Shown here: positions 1-9,231 of the stretch, piece after piece
Position numbering within the stretch: position 1 is the stretch's first letter
Layout: each line of letters begins with the position of its first letter
DNA from: Flavobacterium sp.
GTDB lineage: Bacteria > Bacteroidota > Bacteroidia > Flavobacteriales > Flavobacteriaceae
Direction of reading: 5' to 3'
Assembly (NCBI RefSeq): GCF_027531905.1
Contig: NZ_JAPZSU010000013.1
Span: 1-64,000, forward strand
Length of the DNA: 64,000 nt
Position numbers and translations under genes: made by a program
Notes under the pieces: generated by a model
Databases searched by the model: none
What the model saw: only the letters and a program-made list of their open reading frames with translations
Told to the model about the DNA's origin: nothing

Positions 1-149
1 ATTGTTGATGGTTTGTTGTTGATGGTTTGTTGTTGATGGTTTGTTGTTGATGGTTTGTTGTTGATGGTTTGTTGTTGATGGTTTGTTGTTGATGGTTTGT
101 TGTTGATGGTTTGTTGTTGATGGTTTGTTGTTGATGGTTTGTTGTTGAT
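1..149. repeat. 14-bp tandem repeat array
   Basis: The unit TTGATGGTTTGTTG repeats head to tail without visible divergence about ten times; the GAT of each unit falls every 14 bp from position 7 to 147. The array runs off the left window edge, so its full length is unknown. The unit is not a multiple of three and no reading frame uses it, so it looks like a non-coding, slippage-prone variable-number repeat. Beyond it, up to the nuclease gene at 334, only a promoter-like box is visible. Confidence 0.95.
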
Positions 150-305
150 ACGTGAACTATAATTTATATTATGTAAAATAGAAAATGCAATATTTTAAAA
201 CAAATGGAATCGTCTTCAATTTAAACAATTTTGAGTAATCTATTTATTAACTAAATCTTAGCGTTTGTAGCCATTGGTTTGGCATTAAAACTTGGATTGA
301 TTCCT

Positions 306-313
306 TACTTTTG
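306..313 (+). promoter_or_regulatory. -7 box upstream of the S1/P1 nuclease gene
   Basis: TACTTTTG matches the Bacteroidota -7 consensus TAnnTTTG and lies 20 nt before the start codon. A TTTG that could act as the -33 element is at 278-281, with a spacing (24 nt) a little longer than usual, so the call is tentative. Confidence 0.4.
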
Positions 314-333
314 TCCTCCAATTATTTTACACC

Positions 334-1092
334 ATGAAAAAACATATTTCACTTCTAGTAGTAGCGATTTTTTTAATTATGCAATCCTGTTTTGCTTGGG
401 GAAAAAAAGGTCACGCCTTGGTTGCTGAAATTGCCTTTACTTATCTTGATCCTTCGGTACAAACCATCGTGACAAAATACCTAGATGGCCGCTCCATTCA
501 GGATGCCGCCAATTGGATGGACGAACTTCGAGACGATCATTCCTACGATTATCTAAAACCATATCATTATGTAAATTTTGACAAAGGCGCAAAAGTAGTC
601 AACCACGAAGGCGACAATATCATTTTCCGACTGACCCAAACCATACAGGAACTAAAAAACTACAAAAACCTCTCCGATAAAGAAGTAAAAATGAAAATCT
701 GCATTATTTTCCACTTGGTGGGCGATTTGCATCAGCCGCTGCATGTTGGTTATGGTGCTGACAAAGGCGGAAATACCCAACAAATAAACTACAACAGAAA
801 AGGTACCAACTTGCATTCTTTTTTCGATAGCGGCATCATCAATGCTAGAAACATTTCCCTCAGCGATTGCTTGGCGCTTAACACCTATTCCAAACACCAA
901 ATCAAACGCTTGGGCAAAATTAATACCGTAAAATGGGCCAAAGAATCCCGAAGCTACTTGCCTACTATTTACGATTATAAAAGCAATGTCATTAGCGAAA
1001 CTTATGTAGACACCCAAACGCCAATCATAAAAAAACAATTACTACATGCTGGACTTAGACTAGCTGCTGTACTTAGTTCGATTTTTGGCTAA
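334..1092 (+). CDS. S1/P1-family nuclease, secreted
   Basis: A 252-residue zinc-dependent phosphodiesterase of the S1/P1 family, which cleaves single-stranded RNA and DNA outside the cytoplasm. Residues 1-21 form a signal peptide ending in CFA, so the mature protein would begin with Trp22, the residue whose main-chain amine binds zinc in this family. The other expected ligands are visible in order: His27, the Asp of WMDE, the His of YHYVNF, the His/Asp/His of HLVGDLHQPLH, and the His/Asp of NLHSFFDSG. Length is normal. The gene stands alone, with structured repeats downstream. A role in phosphate or nucleotide scavenging is inferred. Confidence 0.92.
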   Translation: MKKHISLLVVAIFLIMQSCFAWGKKGHALVAEIAFTYLDPSVQTIVTKYLDGRSIQDAANWMDELRDDHSYDYLKPYHYVNFDKGAKVVNHEGDNIIFRLTQTIQELKNYKNLSDKEVKMKICIIFHLVGDLHQPLHVGYGADKGGNTQQINYNRKGTNLHSFFDSGIINARNISLSDCLALNTYSKHQIKRLGKINTVKWAKESRSYLPTIYDYKSNVISETYVDTQTPIIKKQLLHAGLRLAAVLSSIFG

Positions 1093-1162
1093 TTCAATTT
1101 AGATTTCATTAAGTAAGCTTGTCTATGTTTAGAAGCAGCACTATTTTGCTATACCACACGAG

Positions 1163-1234
1163 TCGTCCCGCTGTACGTTATATCTTGCTAGGCGAACCCC
1201 GCCCAGCAAGGATGCCACTTCCATCGGGGCTAAA
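1163..1234 (+). repeat. Structured dispersed repeat, copy A
   Basis: Conserved flanks CGTCCCGCTGTACGTTATAT and GGATGCC...ATCGGGGCTA enclose a hairpin whose arms are 1184-1194 and 1200-1210, with loop AACCC. The same flanks recur at 12261-12334 (minus strand), 25222-25290, 40651-40950 (interrupted) and, decayed, at 34715-34762, each with a different but self-complementary stem. It resembles the flavobacterial conserved RNA motifs (the flavo-1 type is a candidate to test). It carries no coding potential. Confidence 0.8.
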
Positions 1235-1315
1235 CTAAAACGTAAGGTTTTCATAAGCCATCTTTTCACAATATAACAATTTAGTACAAAACGATTCAAA
1301 TATTACAATGTATTG

Positions 1316-1348
1316 ACACCTAACAGGTTTTTAAAACCTGTTAGGTGT
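1316..1348. repeat. AAGGTTTT-family palindrome (16-bp arms)
   Basis: A perfect inverted repeat with 16-bp arms around a single central base; the core is AACAGGTTTT/AAAACCTGTT. It has the same architecture as the palindrome between hisC and hisB (45298-45330) and the tandem copies at 11936-12200. It lies in the convergent space between the nuclease and methyltransferase genes and could double as a weak terminator, but no long T-run follows. Confidence 0.85.
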
Positions 1349-1419
1349 TGTTCTATAAGGTTTGCAAAACGGAGCTATAGTTCTTTAAAATAATCTTTGC
1401 TTATCTGAGTTTGGGAGAT

Positions 1420-2217
1420 TTATTTGTCAATTTTTTGTGCTATAAGAGTAAAACTCATTGGAAATTGGACTGCATCATTTTGTAAAGTTTTGTAGGTATC
1501 GGAAATGTCTTGTGAATATTCTCCAAAATGTGTCAGTTGAAGTTCGCTTGTAAAACAAGCACCTAAAATATCTGAGATTGTGTGTGGAAACCAGTATGAT
1601 GTGGCTTTTGCTTGCCCTGTTTTGTCAATATACTCAGGCACAATTTCATCTTTAAATGGTTCTTTCTGGAAATAAGATGCATCAATTTGGTGAGGTGGTA
1701 CAGGATTAAACATTCCTAAAATTGGATGTTGCTCATAAATGAAAATTTGTCCATTAGGTTTGAGTAACTTATTTACGATTTGGAAAAATTTTGAGAGGTC
1801 AGGCATCCATCCTAAAACACCAACCGTTATATAAACTAACTCAAATTCACCAAAGTGATTTTCGTTAATTTCATAAATGTTTGTACTCTCAAATTCAACA
1901 GAGTGTCCTGAAGCTTTTGAAAGTTGTTTAGCTTGCTGAATAAATTTTTCTGAGATATCTATTCCCAAACAATATCCAGCACCATTCTTTTTAAGGTTTA
2001 TTAATTCTGTTCCATTATTACAGCCAATTTGAATCACATTTTTTGCTGTTACGTCAATTCTAGAGTTGAAAATACATTGTTCAACTTCATCAAAAGTTGT
2101 AAAGTTTTTTTGTTGCACTCTTTTTAAAGCATCATTAAACCCATCTGCTTGGTAAATATCAGTAGTTAGTTCCCACATTTTTCGGTTAATTTCAATATGA
2201 TTTATTTTGTCTGTCAT
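1420..2217 (-). CDS. Class I SAM-dependent methyltransferase
   Basis: A 265-residue protein with the class I (Rossmann) methyltransferase fold. The SAM-binding motif I is seen as VIQIGCNNG at about residues 61-69, followed by the acidic loop GIDIS and a post-motif LVYITVGVLGWMPDL where the substrate-side Asp/Tyr of motif II usually lies. There is no signal peptide, so it is cytoplasmic. It resembles the broad UbiE/small-molecule methyltransferase group, but nothing in the sequence or neighbours fixes the substrate. It stands alone between two repeat-rich intergenic regions. Confidence 0.8.
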   Translation of the reverse strand: MTDKINHIEINRKMWELTTDIYQADGFNDALKRVQQKNFTTFDEVEQCIFNSRIDVTAKNVIQIGCNNGTELINLKKNGAGYCLGIDISEKFIQQAKQLSKASGHSVEFESTNIYEINENHFGEFELVYITVGVLGWMPDLSKFFQIVNKLLKPNGQIFIYEQHPILGMFNPVPPHQIDASYFQKEPFKDEIVPEYIDKTGQAKATSYWFPHTISDILGACFTSELQLTHFGEYSQDISDTYKTLQNDAVQFPMSFTLIAQKIDK

Positions 2218-2529
2218 TTTTATTTAAAGTAGTTATACGATTACCTCCCGCCTGACCCAATTGCAAGGATTTGCAATCTGTCCGAACAAAGCAGATCAAC
2301 ATTCAAAAATATAATAAAAGCTACAAAACAAACCAATACATCACTTATATTTCTTTGTCTTAGAGTTGATATTTCGATAGGAAAGAGGAGTTTTTTTTAT
2401 ATCTTTTGAAGAGGTTTGCAAAACTGTACTAGCGGGTTTGACCCTGATGTTTTTTTGAGAATATAAGAGAAAACAAAGAAGATAAGGAGGATTAAAAATG
2501 TTGTAACTCCCTCATTCTGTCAAGGATAG

Positions 2530-2660
2530 TAACGAAAAGCCCGTAAAGGAAGCCGTTCTTTTTATAAAACAAACCCCAAAAGAGCGACCAACGGAAGCTC
2601 CTTTTGGGGTTATGTTTTATGAACGGGTTCCTGCGGACTTGCAGTGGATAGCCTGCCCGG
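2530..2660. repeat. Long hairpin-forming intergenic element
   Basis: The stretch folds into nested stems: AACCCCAAAAGAGC (from 2571) pairs with GCTCCTTTTGGGGTT (to 2613), then ATAAAAC with GTTTTAT, GTTC with GAAC, and AGGAAGCCGTTC with GAACGGGTTCCT, giving one imperfect hairpin of about 90 nt. Outer flanks (GAAAAGCCCGTAAAGG on the left, GGACTTGCAGTGGATAGCC on the right) look like those of repeats dispersed in flavobacterial genomes. No second copy is in this window. Apart from this, the 2218-2739 gap shows no gene. Confidence 0.65.
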
Positions 2661-2739
2661 ACAGCCTATTCGAACTCCTGTTTTTGAAGTAAATACTAGA
2701 GCAAAAAAAACCGTCTCTTTAAGAAACGGTTTATTTTTT

Positions 2740-4119
2740 TTATTTCGAAAACTCTACTTTTTTCAATTTTTCCCATCCGCCGCGAGTGAAATCTGGAATT
2801 TGAACGGGTGCTGAGTTATTATCTAACGAAAGTTCTGTTAAAGGCGCCAAACAAGACCATTCGGCCAAATCGTACACGTCCATATCTAGTGGTAATCCTT
2901 TTTGTAAACAATAAATCAAACGATAATCCATGATATAATCCATACCGCCGTGCCCGCCTACTTTCTTGGCTTTTTCCTCGATATCAATTACAATTGGGTT
3001 TTTGTATTTTTTCATTAACGCTTCTTTGACTTCTTTAGGAACGTAACTATGAGCGTTTAAATTTTCGTGATTTGGTGCTACATCTTTATCTAAATTTTTA
3101 GCATCCAAAGCATAGCCTTCTAATGGATATTTGTTAGCAAAACCTTTGGTTCCCGTTAACTGATACATTCTTGAATACGGTCTTGGGTTCGCCACATCGT
3201 GCTGAATTTGAATGGTTTTTCCTTTTTCGGTACGAATCATGGTCATGGTATGATCGCCATTGCGAAAATCTTTCAACTCTTGTCCTTTGGTTTCCTTTAT
3301 GAATGCTGGGATTCCGACCGCTTTAGTATCCATAGACACTAAATAATTCATTTTGTCGCCACGATGAATGTTCAAGGCCAAACAAGCCGGTCCCATACCA
3401 TGTGTAGCATAAATATCACCACGGTGTTTTGCGTTGTAATCTAAGCGCCAATTGTTCCAATATTCTCCCCAATACGGCTCCAAATTATGAATATAAGCTC
3501 CTTCTGCGTGTAAAATTTCACCAAAAAGACCTTGTTGCGCCATATTCAAGGTTGTTAATTCAAAAAAATCATAGACACAATTTTCTAACTGCATACAATG
3601 TTTACGGGTTTTCTCGGAGGTGTTGATCAAGTCCCAAATTTCATCCATAGTCATGGCTCCAGGTACTTCAATCGCAACGTTTTTGCCATCTTTCATGGCT
3701 TGCACGCCAATTTGTGCATGATGTTTCCAGTCGGTGGCGATGTAAACCAAATCAACATTTGGAAGCGCAGTAACTTGTCGCCAAGCGTTTTCATTTCCAA
3801 AAAATTCTTTGGCTTTTGGGAACCCATTTTTTACTAGCGCTTCGTTGGACGCTTTTGTATTGGTTTCAAGCATATCGCAAAGTGCCACTATTTCTACACC
3901 TGGAATTTGTGTCATGCGCTCAACTGCATCAGCACCTCTCATCCCTAAACCAATAAAAGCAACTCTTACTGTTGGGATTGGTGCAATAGCAAGGCGTAAT
4001 ACATCGGTTTGTCCTTTGGGACGTTTAGGGGTTGGTGTTTTTATCATTTGAGCACTGGCATGTTGCCATCCCATAAAAAGACAAAAAACAAGAATAGCGT
4101 TAATGAAACGTGTTTTCAT
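2740..4119 (-). CDS. Gfo/Idh/MocA-type protein, GH109-like (alpha-N-acetylgalactosaminidase family)
   Basis: A 459-residue exported protein. Residues 1-23 are a signal peptide ending in ASA-Q. A Rossmann NAD-binding domain follows (VRVAFIGLGMRGADAVERM, about residues 51-69, then VALCDM), next the family signature VAIEVPGAMTMDE, and a C-terminal Gfo/Idh/MocA domain with the conserved ATHGMGPACLALNIHRGD segment. This arrangement matches glycoside hydrolase family 109, whose members use bound NAD to release terminal N-acetylgalactosamine. Periplasmic location and action on host or environmental glycans are inferred. It appears monocistronic; a start at the first Met fits the signal peptide. Confidence 0.85.
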   Translation of the reverse strand: MKTRFINAILVFCLFMGWQHASAQMIKTPTPKRPKGQTDVLRLAIAPIPTVRVAFIGLGMRGADAVERMTQIPGVEIVALCDMLETNTKASNEALVKNGFPKAKEFFGNENAWRQVTALPNVDLVYIATDWKHHAQIGVQAMKDGKNVAIEVPGAMTMDEIWDLINTSEKTRKHCMQLENCVYDFFELTTLNMAQQGLFGEILHAEGAYIHNLEPYWGEYWNNWRLDYNAKHRGDIYATHGMGPACLALNIHRGDKMNYLVSMDTKAVGIPAFIKETKGQELKDFRNGDHTMTMIRTEKGKTIQIQHDVANPRPYSRMYQLTGTKGFANKYPLEGYALDAKNLDKDVAPNHENLNAHSYVPKEVKEALMKKYKNPIVIDIEEKAKKVGGHGGMDYIMDYRLIYCLQKGLPLDMDVYDLAEWSCLAPLTELSLDNNSAPVQIPDFTRGGWEKLKKVEFSK

Positions 4120-4247
4120 AATTGGTATAGTTAATTTAGTGGTTAAAGTTATTTTTTAAAAAACATATTCAAGTCTTTGAAAACAAATTTCAAAAGATCA
4201 ATGAGAATAAGTTAAAAGTTATTATTAATGAGATTACTAACCAAAAA

Positions 4248-4661
4248 CTACATTTGGACTAATGACCCAATAGTAATTTGTTGCATGGATTTGAGGGTTT
4301 CTTCACGAACAGATATTAATCCATGGCGCAAATGGCAAGTCGCTTCATTTTTACAATCTGCACAAGGTTCGTAAAAATTAAGTGAAGCACAAGGTAGCAA
4401 AGCGATTGCTCCATCAAACAAGCGATGTACATCGGCCAAGGTAATATCATGTTTGGATTTCAAAAGATAATATCCTCCTAGCTTACCTTGCTTACTTCCA
4501 ACAAAATGCGCTCGTTTTAAATCTAATAAAATTTGTTCCAAAAATTTCTTTGGGATATTAGCTCCCTCAGAAATGGCAATGGTTTTGGCTATTTCACCTT
4601 CTTTTTGTTGTGCCAAATAAAGAAGTGCTTTTAAAGCATACTTGGTTTTTTGTGATAGCAT
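4248..4661 (-). CDS. Rrf2-family transcriptional regulator
   Basis: A 137-residue winged-helix regulator of the Rrf2 family (relatives are IscR, NsrR and CymR). The N-terminal MLSQKTKYALKALLYLA and the wing segment KQGKLGGYYLL are diagnostic. Four cysteines at about 91, 100, 103 and 109 (LPCAS, EPCADC, ATC) lie in the region that binds an Fe-S cluster in IscR/NsrR-like members, so redox or sulfur sensing is plausible. It begins the sulfur-related island and is on the same strand as the cytochrome c, GapN and rhodanese genes, but a 180-nt gap separates it from the next gene. Its targets cannot be read from the sequence. Confidence 0.88.
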   Translation of the reverse strand: MLSQKTKYALKALLYLAQQKEGEIAKTIAISEGANIPKKFLEQILLDLKRAHFVGSKQGKLGGYYLLKSKHDITLADVHRLFDGAIALLPCASLNFYEPCADCKNEATCHLRHGLISVREETLKSMQQITIGSLVQM

Positions 4662-4840
4662 TTTGATTATTTTCTGCTAAAATACAAAAAAACCAATACA
4701 GCTGATATAAATTATATAGTTCGTAATTTTCTGTGCTTTCTAGCTTTAAATTCGTGTTGAATTTACTTCAATAAAAAAATAAATGTTTTTTTTAATCAAA
4801 GGAGATTTATATAATCACTATTTGTTGACGCATTATCAAT

Positions 4841-5239
4841 TTATTTTTCGAGTTCTCGGATGTAATTGACCAATTTCCATCGTTGCTCTTCGGTTAATAG
4901 TTCTTCATAAGAAGCCATTGGAGGTTTTCCATTGGTTAATTTCCAAAAAATTACACCATCAGTTTCATTTTTAACTTTGAGAGCTAAGAAATTGGCAGGT
5001 TTTCTTTCTAATGTGAGACCAGCTTCACCGTTGCCTTTTCCTTTAATTCCGTGACACAGCACACACATTTGTTCAAAAATATGTTTTCCTTCTACAGTTG
5101 CATTAGCATTTCCCTTAAAAGGATTTTTGAGTGCTTCGGCTGATTTTGGAGCTTTCCATTCAGCCTCTTGCGCAAAGGAAAAATGTCCTCCGATGATACA
5201 TAAAACTATAACAAATACATTGGAAAAATAGGTTTTCAT
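4841..5239 (-). CDS. Exported monoheme cytochrome c
   Basis: A 132-residue class I cytochrome c. A signal peptide (residues 1-23, ending FSFAQ) is followed by a heme-binding CVLCH at 59-63 and the axial methionine in KPPMASY (Met108), with the usual C-terminal helix LTEEQRWKLVNYIRELE. It should carry electrons in the periplasm or outer face of the inner membrane; its partner is unknown. Its promoter has a -7 box at 5265-5272 and an FNR/CRP-type palindrome at 5296-5307. Lying in a sulfur-oxidation neighbourhood, it could accept electrons from sulfur compounds, but that is inference. Confidence 0.9.
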   Translation of the reverse strand: MKTYFSNVFVIVLCIIGGHFSFAQEAEWKAPKSAEALKNPFKGNANATVEGKHIFEQMCVLCHGIKGKGNGEAGLTLERKPANFLALKVKNETDGVIFWKLTNGKPPMASYEELLTEEQRWKLVNYIRELEK

Positions 5240-5264
5240 GGCGATATCGATTTAGAATTACACT

Positions 5265-5272
5265 CAAATTTA
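5265..5272 (-). promoter_or_regulatory. -7 box of the cytochrome c gene
   Basis: On the minus strand this reads TAAATTTG, a full match to TAnnTTTG, about 26 nt before the start codon. The activator-type palindrome at 5296-5307 replaces a recognisable -33 element. Confidence 0.6.
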
Positions 5273-5295
5273 TAACAATTGCTAGGTGAAAAAAC

Positions 5296-5307
5296 TGATA
5301 AATATCA
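5296..5307 (-). promoter_or_regulatory. FNR/CRP-type operator upstream of cytochrome c
   Basis: TGAT-AAAT-ATCA is a perfect dyad with the half-site TGAT. Exactly 23 nt separate it from the -7 box, putting its centre near -42 from the expected transcription start, the classic position of a class II activator. The same half-sites and the same 23-nt spacing recur upstream of pckA (50819-50830) and of the transporter gene (50950-50961). Confidence 0.65.
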
Positions 5308-5417
5308 TTTATCCTCAATTTTGCAAAAAAATCATAACATTTTGGCTACTAACTATGTATAAAAAAAACACCTCATATCAAAAGAATGAGGCGTTTAGGT
5401 AAGTAAAAAATTGATTT

Positions 5418-6998
5418 TTACAAGATATAATCGGAATTAATAAAATTAGATTCTTTGCTATCTAATAAATCTTGTAAAATAGCATTATTATAAGCATTGT
5501 CTTTTGAAGCTACAAACGTCCTTATTGAGAAAGAACGTAAAGCATCATGAATACTCAAGGTAGCCACAGCCGAGTCTTTACGACCTGTAAAAGGAAACAC
5601 ATCAGGTCCTCTTTGACAAGAGCTGTTGAGATTTACTCTACAAACCAAATTGACCAAAGTATCAATTAGTGGCGCGATGGTTTTGATGTCTTTTCCAAAC
5701 AAACTCACTTGCTGTCCGTAATTGGATTCTGCCATATCGTTCAAAGGTTCTTGAATGTCTTTGAAGGATAAAATTGGAACTATAGGACCAAATTGTTCTT
5801 CGTGGTACACACGCATCTCTTTGTTTACTGGAAAAACAACCGCTGGGAAAATTGAATTCTCGGTTTTTTGCCCTCCTTTAGCATTGATAACTTTTGCTCC
5901 TTTGGCGATGGCATCATCAATTAATTCTTGAATATAATTGGGTTTTTCAACTTCTGGAAGTGGGGTCAACATAACACCTTTTCCCCAAGGATTTCCGTAC
6001 TTTAATTCATCTACTTTTGCTGCAAAACGCGTATTAAATTCGCTTGCTATAGATTCATGTACATACAAAACTTTCAAAGCAGTACAACGTTGCCCATTGA
6101 ACGAAAGAGCACCTGTGATACATTCTTGAATCGCTAAATCCAAATCGGCATCAGGCAAAATGATTGCTGGATTTTTGGCTTCTAAACCTAAAACCAAACG
6201 CAAACGGTTTTTATTAGGATGCTGATCTTGTAAAGAAATAGCTGATTTACTATTACCAATTAATGCTAATATATCTACTTTTCCCGATTGCATCACCGGA
6301 GTGGCTACTTCCCTACCTCGTCCATATAAAATATTTATGGCACCTTTAGGGAAACTATTTCTAAAAGCTTCTAATAAAGGAGAAATCAATAAAACTCCGT
6401 GTTTTGCAGGTTTAAAAATTACTGGATTTCCCATAATCAAAGCGGGAATCAGTAATGAAAAGGTTTCATTCAAAGGATAATTGTAAGGTCCTAAACAAAG
6501 TACAACGCCTAAAGGACCACGGCGAACCATGGCATGAATTCCTTGAACTTTTGAAAAATGAGCGCTACTCCTATTTAACTCCTTTAAACTTTCGATAGTG
6601 TCGTAGATATATTCTACCGTTCTGTCAAATTCTTTTTCGGAATCACCTAAGGTTTTACCAATTTCCCACATCAACAATTTTACGACTTCCTCTCTCGTAT
6701 TTTTCATTTGAGAAACAAAGTTTTCCATGCACTTAATACGATCCGCAACTTTCATGGTGGGCCATAACCCTTGACCATTATTGTAAGCTGCGTGAGCTGC
6801 TTCAACCGCTTCTAGAGCTTCTGCCTCCCCCATAAATGGTATGGAGCCTAATAATGTAGGAGCATAATCAGCTGTAGAAGAAATGGAAGAATAAATGGGA
6901 GTGGTTTTTCCAGTCCATTTTTTTAATACTCCATTAACCAAAAAAGTATCTTGATTGAGTAAAGTGGTTATTTGATATTCTTGAGGTATTACATCCAT
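5418..6998 (-). CDS. gapN: NADP-dependent glyceraldehyde-3-phosphate dehydrogenase-like (GapN-type aldehyde dehydrogenase)
   Basis: A 526-residue aldehyde dehydrogenase superfamily enzyme. It has the cofactor-binding [19 protein letters not shown], the general-base Glu in [10 protein letters not shown], the catalytic cysteine in NGQRCTALK, and the later QFGPIVPI motif. The GPYNYP and NGQRCTA forms, and the overall length, match the non-phosphorylating glyceraldehyde-3-phosphate dehydrogenase group, which makes 3-phosphoglycerate and NADPH directly. It is cytoplasmic. It lies 43 nt downstream of the rhodanese gene on the same strand, and may be co-transcribed with it. Another aldehyde substrate cannot be excluded. 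Confidence 0.82.
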   Translation of the reverse strand: MDVIPQEYQITTLLNQDTFLVNGVLKKWTGKTTPIYSSISSTADYAPTLLGSIPFMGEAEALEAVEAAHAAYNNGQGLWPTMKVADRIKCMENFVSQMKNTREEVVKLLMWEIGKTLGDSEKEFDRTVEYIYDTIESLKELNRSSAHFSKVQGIHAMVRRGPLGVVLCLGPYNYPLNETFSLLIPALIMGNPVIFKPAKHGVLLISPLLEAFRNSFPKGAINILYGRGREVATPVMQSGKVDILALIGNSKSAISLQDQHPNKNRLRLVLGLEAKNPAIILPDADLDLAIQECITGALSFNGQRCTALKVLYVHESIASEFNTRFAAKVDELKYGNPWGKGVMLTPLPEVEKPNYIQELIDDAIAKGAKVINAKGGQKTENSIFPAVVFPVNKEMRVYHEEQFGPIVPILSFKDIQEPLNDMAESNYGQQVSLFGKDIKTIAPLIDTLVNLVCRVNLNSSCQRGPDVFPFTGRKDSAVATLSIHDALRSFSIRTFVASKDNAYNNAILQDLLDSKESNFINSDYIL

Positions 6999-7041
6999 TG
7001 ATAAAATTTTAAAGGTTAATAAAGAGAATTTTTCAACGCAA

Positions 7042-7356
7042 TTAATCAGGCGCTACAATCTCTCCGTTCCATGCCAAAATACCTCCTAATAAGTTATAGG
7101 CATTTTCAATACCCAATTCATTCATGATTTCACAAGCTTTTGCACTTCTTGCACCAGAACGACAGTACACGTAATAATTTTTAGTTTTGTCCAATGCTTC
7201 TATGGCTGCAATAAAATTTGGACCTTGGTGAATATCAATATTTATCGATGAAGCAATCATTCCATCATTGTATTCGTCTTCAGTTCTTACATCAAGTATA
7301 ACTGCATTTGAATCGGCTTCTAACTGCTCAATCCAATCTTCTTGTGTTAAATTCAT
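7042..7356 (-). CDS. Single-domain rhodanese-like protein
   Basis: A 104-residue rhodanese domain. The active-site loop is CRSGAR with catalytic Cys65, preceded by the typical [16 protein letters not shown] and followed by LLGGILAW. Without a signal peptide it is cytoplasmic. The start at 7356 (MNLTQEDW) is chosen because the 17 codons upstream are not rhodanese-like and would begin far into AT-rich leader DNA. Such proteins move sulfane sulfur between persulfides and thiols; here it fits the persulfide-handling island. It is divergent from the Crp/Fnr regulator gene. Confidence 0.88.
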   Translation of the reverse strand: MNLTQEDWIEQLEADSNAVILDVRTEDEYNDGMIASSINIDIHQGPNFIAAIEALDKTKNYYVYCRSGARSAKACEIMNELGIENAYNLLGGILAWNGEIVAPD

Positions 7357-7599
7357 AGTATTTTTTTTTGTAAAATTACGATGTTTTACAGAAACAAAAA
7401 GACGCATAAATGTTAAATGGATATTATTTTGTAGAAAACGATGTAGTAAATTACAAATAACAACAAAACTACATTTTTACATAGTTATTAGTAAAAAAGT
7501 ATAATATTTCATAAATAAGTGTGTAATTATTCAATTTATGACTCAATTAATATCATTTAATCAGTAAATACAAAACACAACAGACAAGTTCTTTTATGC

Positions 7600-7607
7600 T
7601 ATATTTG
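7600..7607 (+). promoter_or_regulatory. -7 box of the Crp/Fnr regulator gene
   Basis: TATATTTG fully matches TAnnTTTG and lies 36 nt before the start codon. No clear TTTG is seen 19 nt upstream, so the promoter may be activator-dependent. The 287-nt divergent space 7357-7643 holds no other gene. Confidence 0.6.
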
Positions 7608-7643
7608 TAGTGTTAAAAACACACACATTTAATACTCTCATAG

Positions 7644-8273
7644 ATGAGCTCTTCTTTACAACAAATTTTTCCCTCCTTCTCTACCCCATTAATTGAAGCT
7701 ATCAATCAAAATGCGAACGAACAATTTGTATCTGCTGGAACTGTGATTATGCGAACAGGGCAATACATCAAAAATACGATGCTAGTGATTAGTGGTAAAG
7801 TTAAGATTTACCGTGAAGATGAAAATGGTGGGGAATTTTTCATGTACTATTTACAACCTGGTCAGGCCTGTGCGCTCTCCATGGTGTGCGCAACTAAAAG
7901 CGAAAAGAGTCAAATTATGGCTAAGGTGGTTGAAGATGCTGAACTCATTTCGGTACCATTATCATTGATGGACAAGTGGATGATGGAGCATCGTTCTTGG
8001 TATGAATTTGTAATAGCCACTTACCGCAATCGTTTTGAAGAGGTATTAGAAGTATTAGATAGTGTGGCCTTTAGAGCCATGGATGAACGTTTAGAGTTTT
8101 ATCTAAAACGCCAAGTAGCTTCTTGTGACTGTAAAGATTTAAAATTGTCGCATCAAGAAATCGCTATGGATTTGAATACTTCAAGAGAAGTCGTTTCGAG
8201 GCTTTTAAAAAAAATGGAGCAAAGAGGCTTATTAAAATTACATCGCAACCATATTGAAGTGGTAACAAAATAA
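7644..8273 (+). CDS. Crp/Fnr-family transcriptional regulator
   Basis: A 209-residue regulator with an N-terminal cyclic-nucleotide-binding-type beta-roll (about 20-115), a dimerisation helix (about 118-150) and a C-terminal winged helix-turn-helix. The recognition helix contains E182-V-V-S185-R186, the ExxSR pattern by which FNR-type proteins read TGAT half-sites. The N-terminus lacks the cysteine cluster of oxygen-sensing FNR, and the cyclic-nucleotide phosphate cassette is not obvious, so the signal is unknown. It heads the run of sulfur genes (TauE/SafE, persulfide dioxygenase, YgaP-like). It is a candidate reader of the three TGAT-N4-ATCA sites in this window. Confidence 0.9.
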   Translation: MSSSLQQIFPSFSTPLIEAINQNANEQFVSAGTVIMRTGQYIKNTMLVISGKVKIYREDENGGEFFMYYLQPGQACALSMVCATKSEKSQIMAKVVEDAELISVPLSLMDKWMMEHRSWYEFVIATYRNRFEEVLEVLDSVAFRAMDERLEFYLKRQVASCDCKDLKLSHQEIAMDLNTSREVVSRLLKKMEQRGLLKLHRNHIEVVTK

Positions 8274-8398
8274 TCTCAAGGAACTCCATATCGCTTCCAT
8301 TACTTATTCGATACATTTTACTAAAATACATCAATGTGACTAAAATTACAATGCGATAAAAAGTAATGTCACATCTTTGCTGCATAAAAAAAAGATTC

Positions 8399-9184
8399 AT
8401 GGAATATATTGGCTATTTTGCTTCAATAATTATTGGTTTATCACTTGGGTTGATTGGCGGTGGAGGCTCTATTTTGACGATACCTATTTTGGTTTACTTA
8501 TTCAAAATTGATCCCGAGTTAGCGACTAGCTATTCTTTATTTATTGTTGGATTATCGGCTCTTTTTGGGTGTTATAGTCATTACAAAATGGGAAATCTAA
8601 AAATCAAAGCCGCTTTATATTTTGCGATTCCATCGGTATTTTCGATACTAATTATTAGAGAGGTTATTTTTCCAAAAATTGCCTCTACCCTATTTTCTAT
8701 AGCTAATTTTCAAGTCTCTAAAGACTTTTTAATTATGATTGTCTTTTCTGTATTGATGATATTGGCAGCGGTATCAATGATAAGAAGACAATTACCAGAA
8801 ATTGTATCCACTTCTACCAATTATCTTCAATTGGGAGTTATTGGATTTGTGGTTGGAATCATTACTGGTTTCTTGGGTGCTGGTGGCGGTTTTTTAATTA
8901 TACCAGCCTTACTCTTTTTTGCCAATTTACCAATGAAACAGGCGGTTGGTACTTCGCTTTTAATCATTTTTATCAATTCGGCTATTGGCTTTGGAGGCGA
9001 TTTATACATCGGAACCCCAATAGACTATACTTTTTTACTGACTATTGCCGCTATGGCTTTTATCGGAATTCTAATTGGGATTCAGCTTTCTAAAAAAATT
9101 GACGGAGCCAAACTCAAACCGCTTTTTGGTTGGTTTATTTTGGTGATGGGGATTTACATCATTACCAAAGAAGTCTTTTTTTAA
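8399..9184 (+). CDS. TauE/SafE-family sulfite/organosulfonate exporter
   Basis: A 261-residue inner-membrane permease with about seven to eight hydrophobic helices. The family repeat GLSLGLIGGGGSILTIPILVYL near the N-terminus recurs as GIITGFLGAGGGFLIIPALLFF in the second half. The start at 8399 (MEYIGYFAS) is preferred over an in-frame ATG 33 nt upstream because it begins at the first membrane helix and sits close behind a -7-like CATCTTTG at 8372-8379. Such proteins export sulfite or other small sulfur anions, which suits a neighbour that makes sulfite from persulfides. Confidence 0.88.
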   Translation: MEYIGYFASIIIGLSLGLIGGGGSILTIPILVYLFKIDPELATSYSLFIVGLSALFGCYSHYKMGNLKIKAALYFAIPSVFSILIIREVIFPKIASTLFSIANFQVSKDFLIMIVFSVLMILAAVSMIRRQLPEIVSTSTNYLQLGVIGFVVGIITGFLGAGGGFLIIPALLFFANLPMKQAVGTSLLIIFINSAIGFGGDLYIGTPIDYTFLLTIAAMAFIGILIGIQLSKKIDGAKLKPLFGWFILVMGIYIITKEVFF

Positions 9185-9231
9185 CCCATAAACATGTAAC
9201 ATTTATCACTTTTTCTATAAAAAATCAATAG

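Noticed and set aside
1..149. CRISPR array
   Set aside because: The 14-bp units are directly adjacent with no unique spacers, and no cas genes are present.
7644..8273. True oxygen-sensing FNR
   Set aside because: The N-terminal cysteine cluster needed for a 4Fe-4S centre is missing; only the DNA-reading helix is FNR-like.
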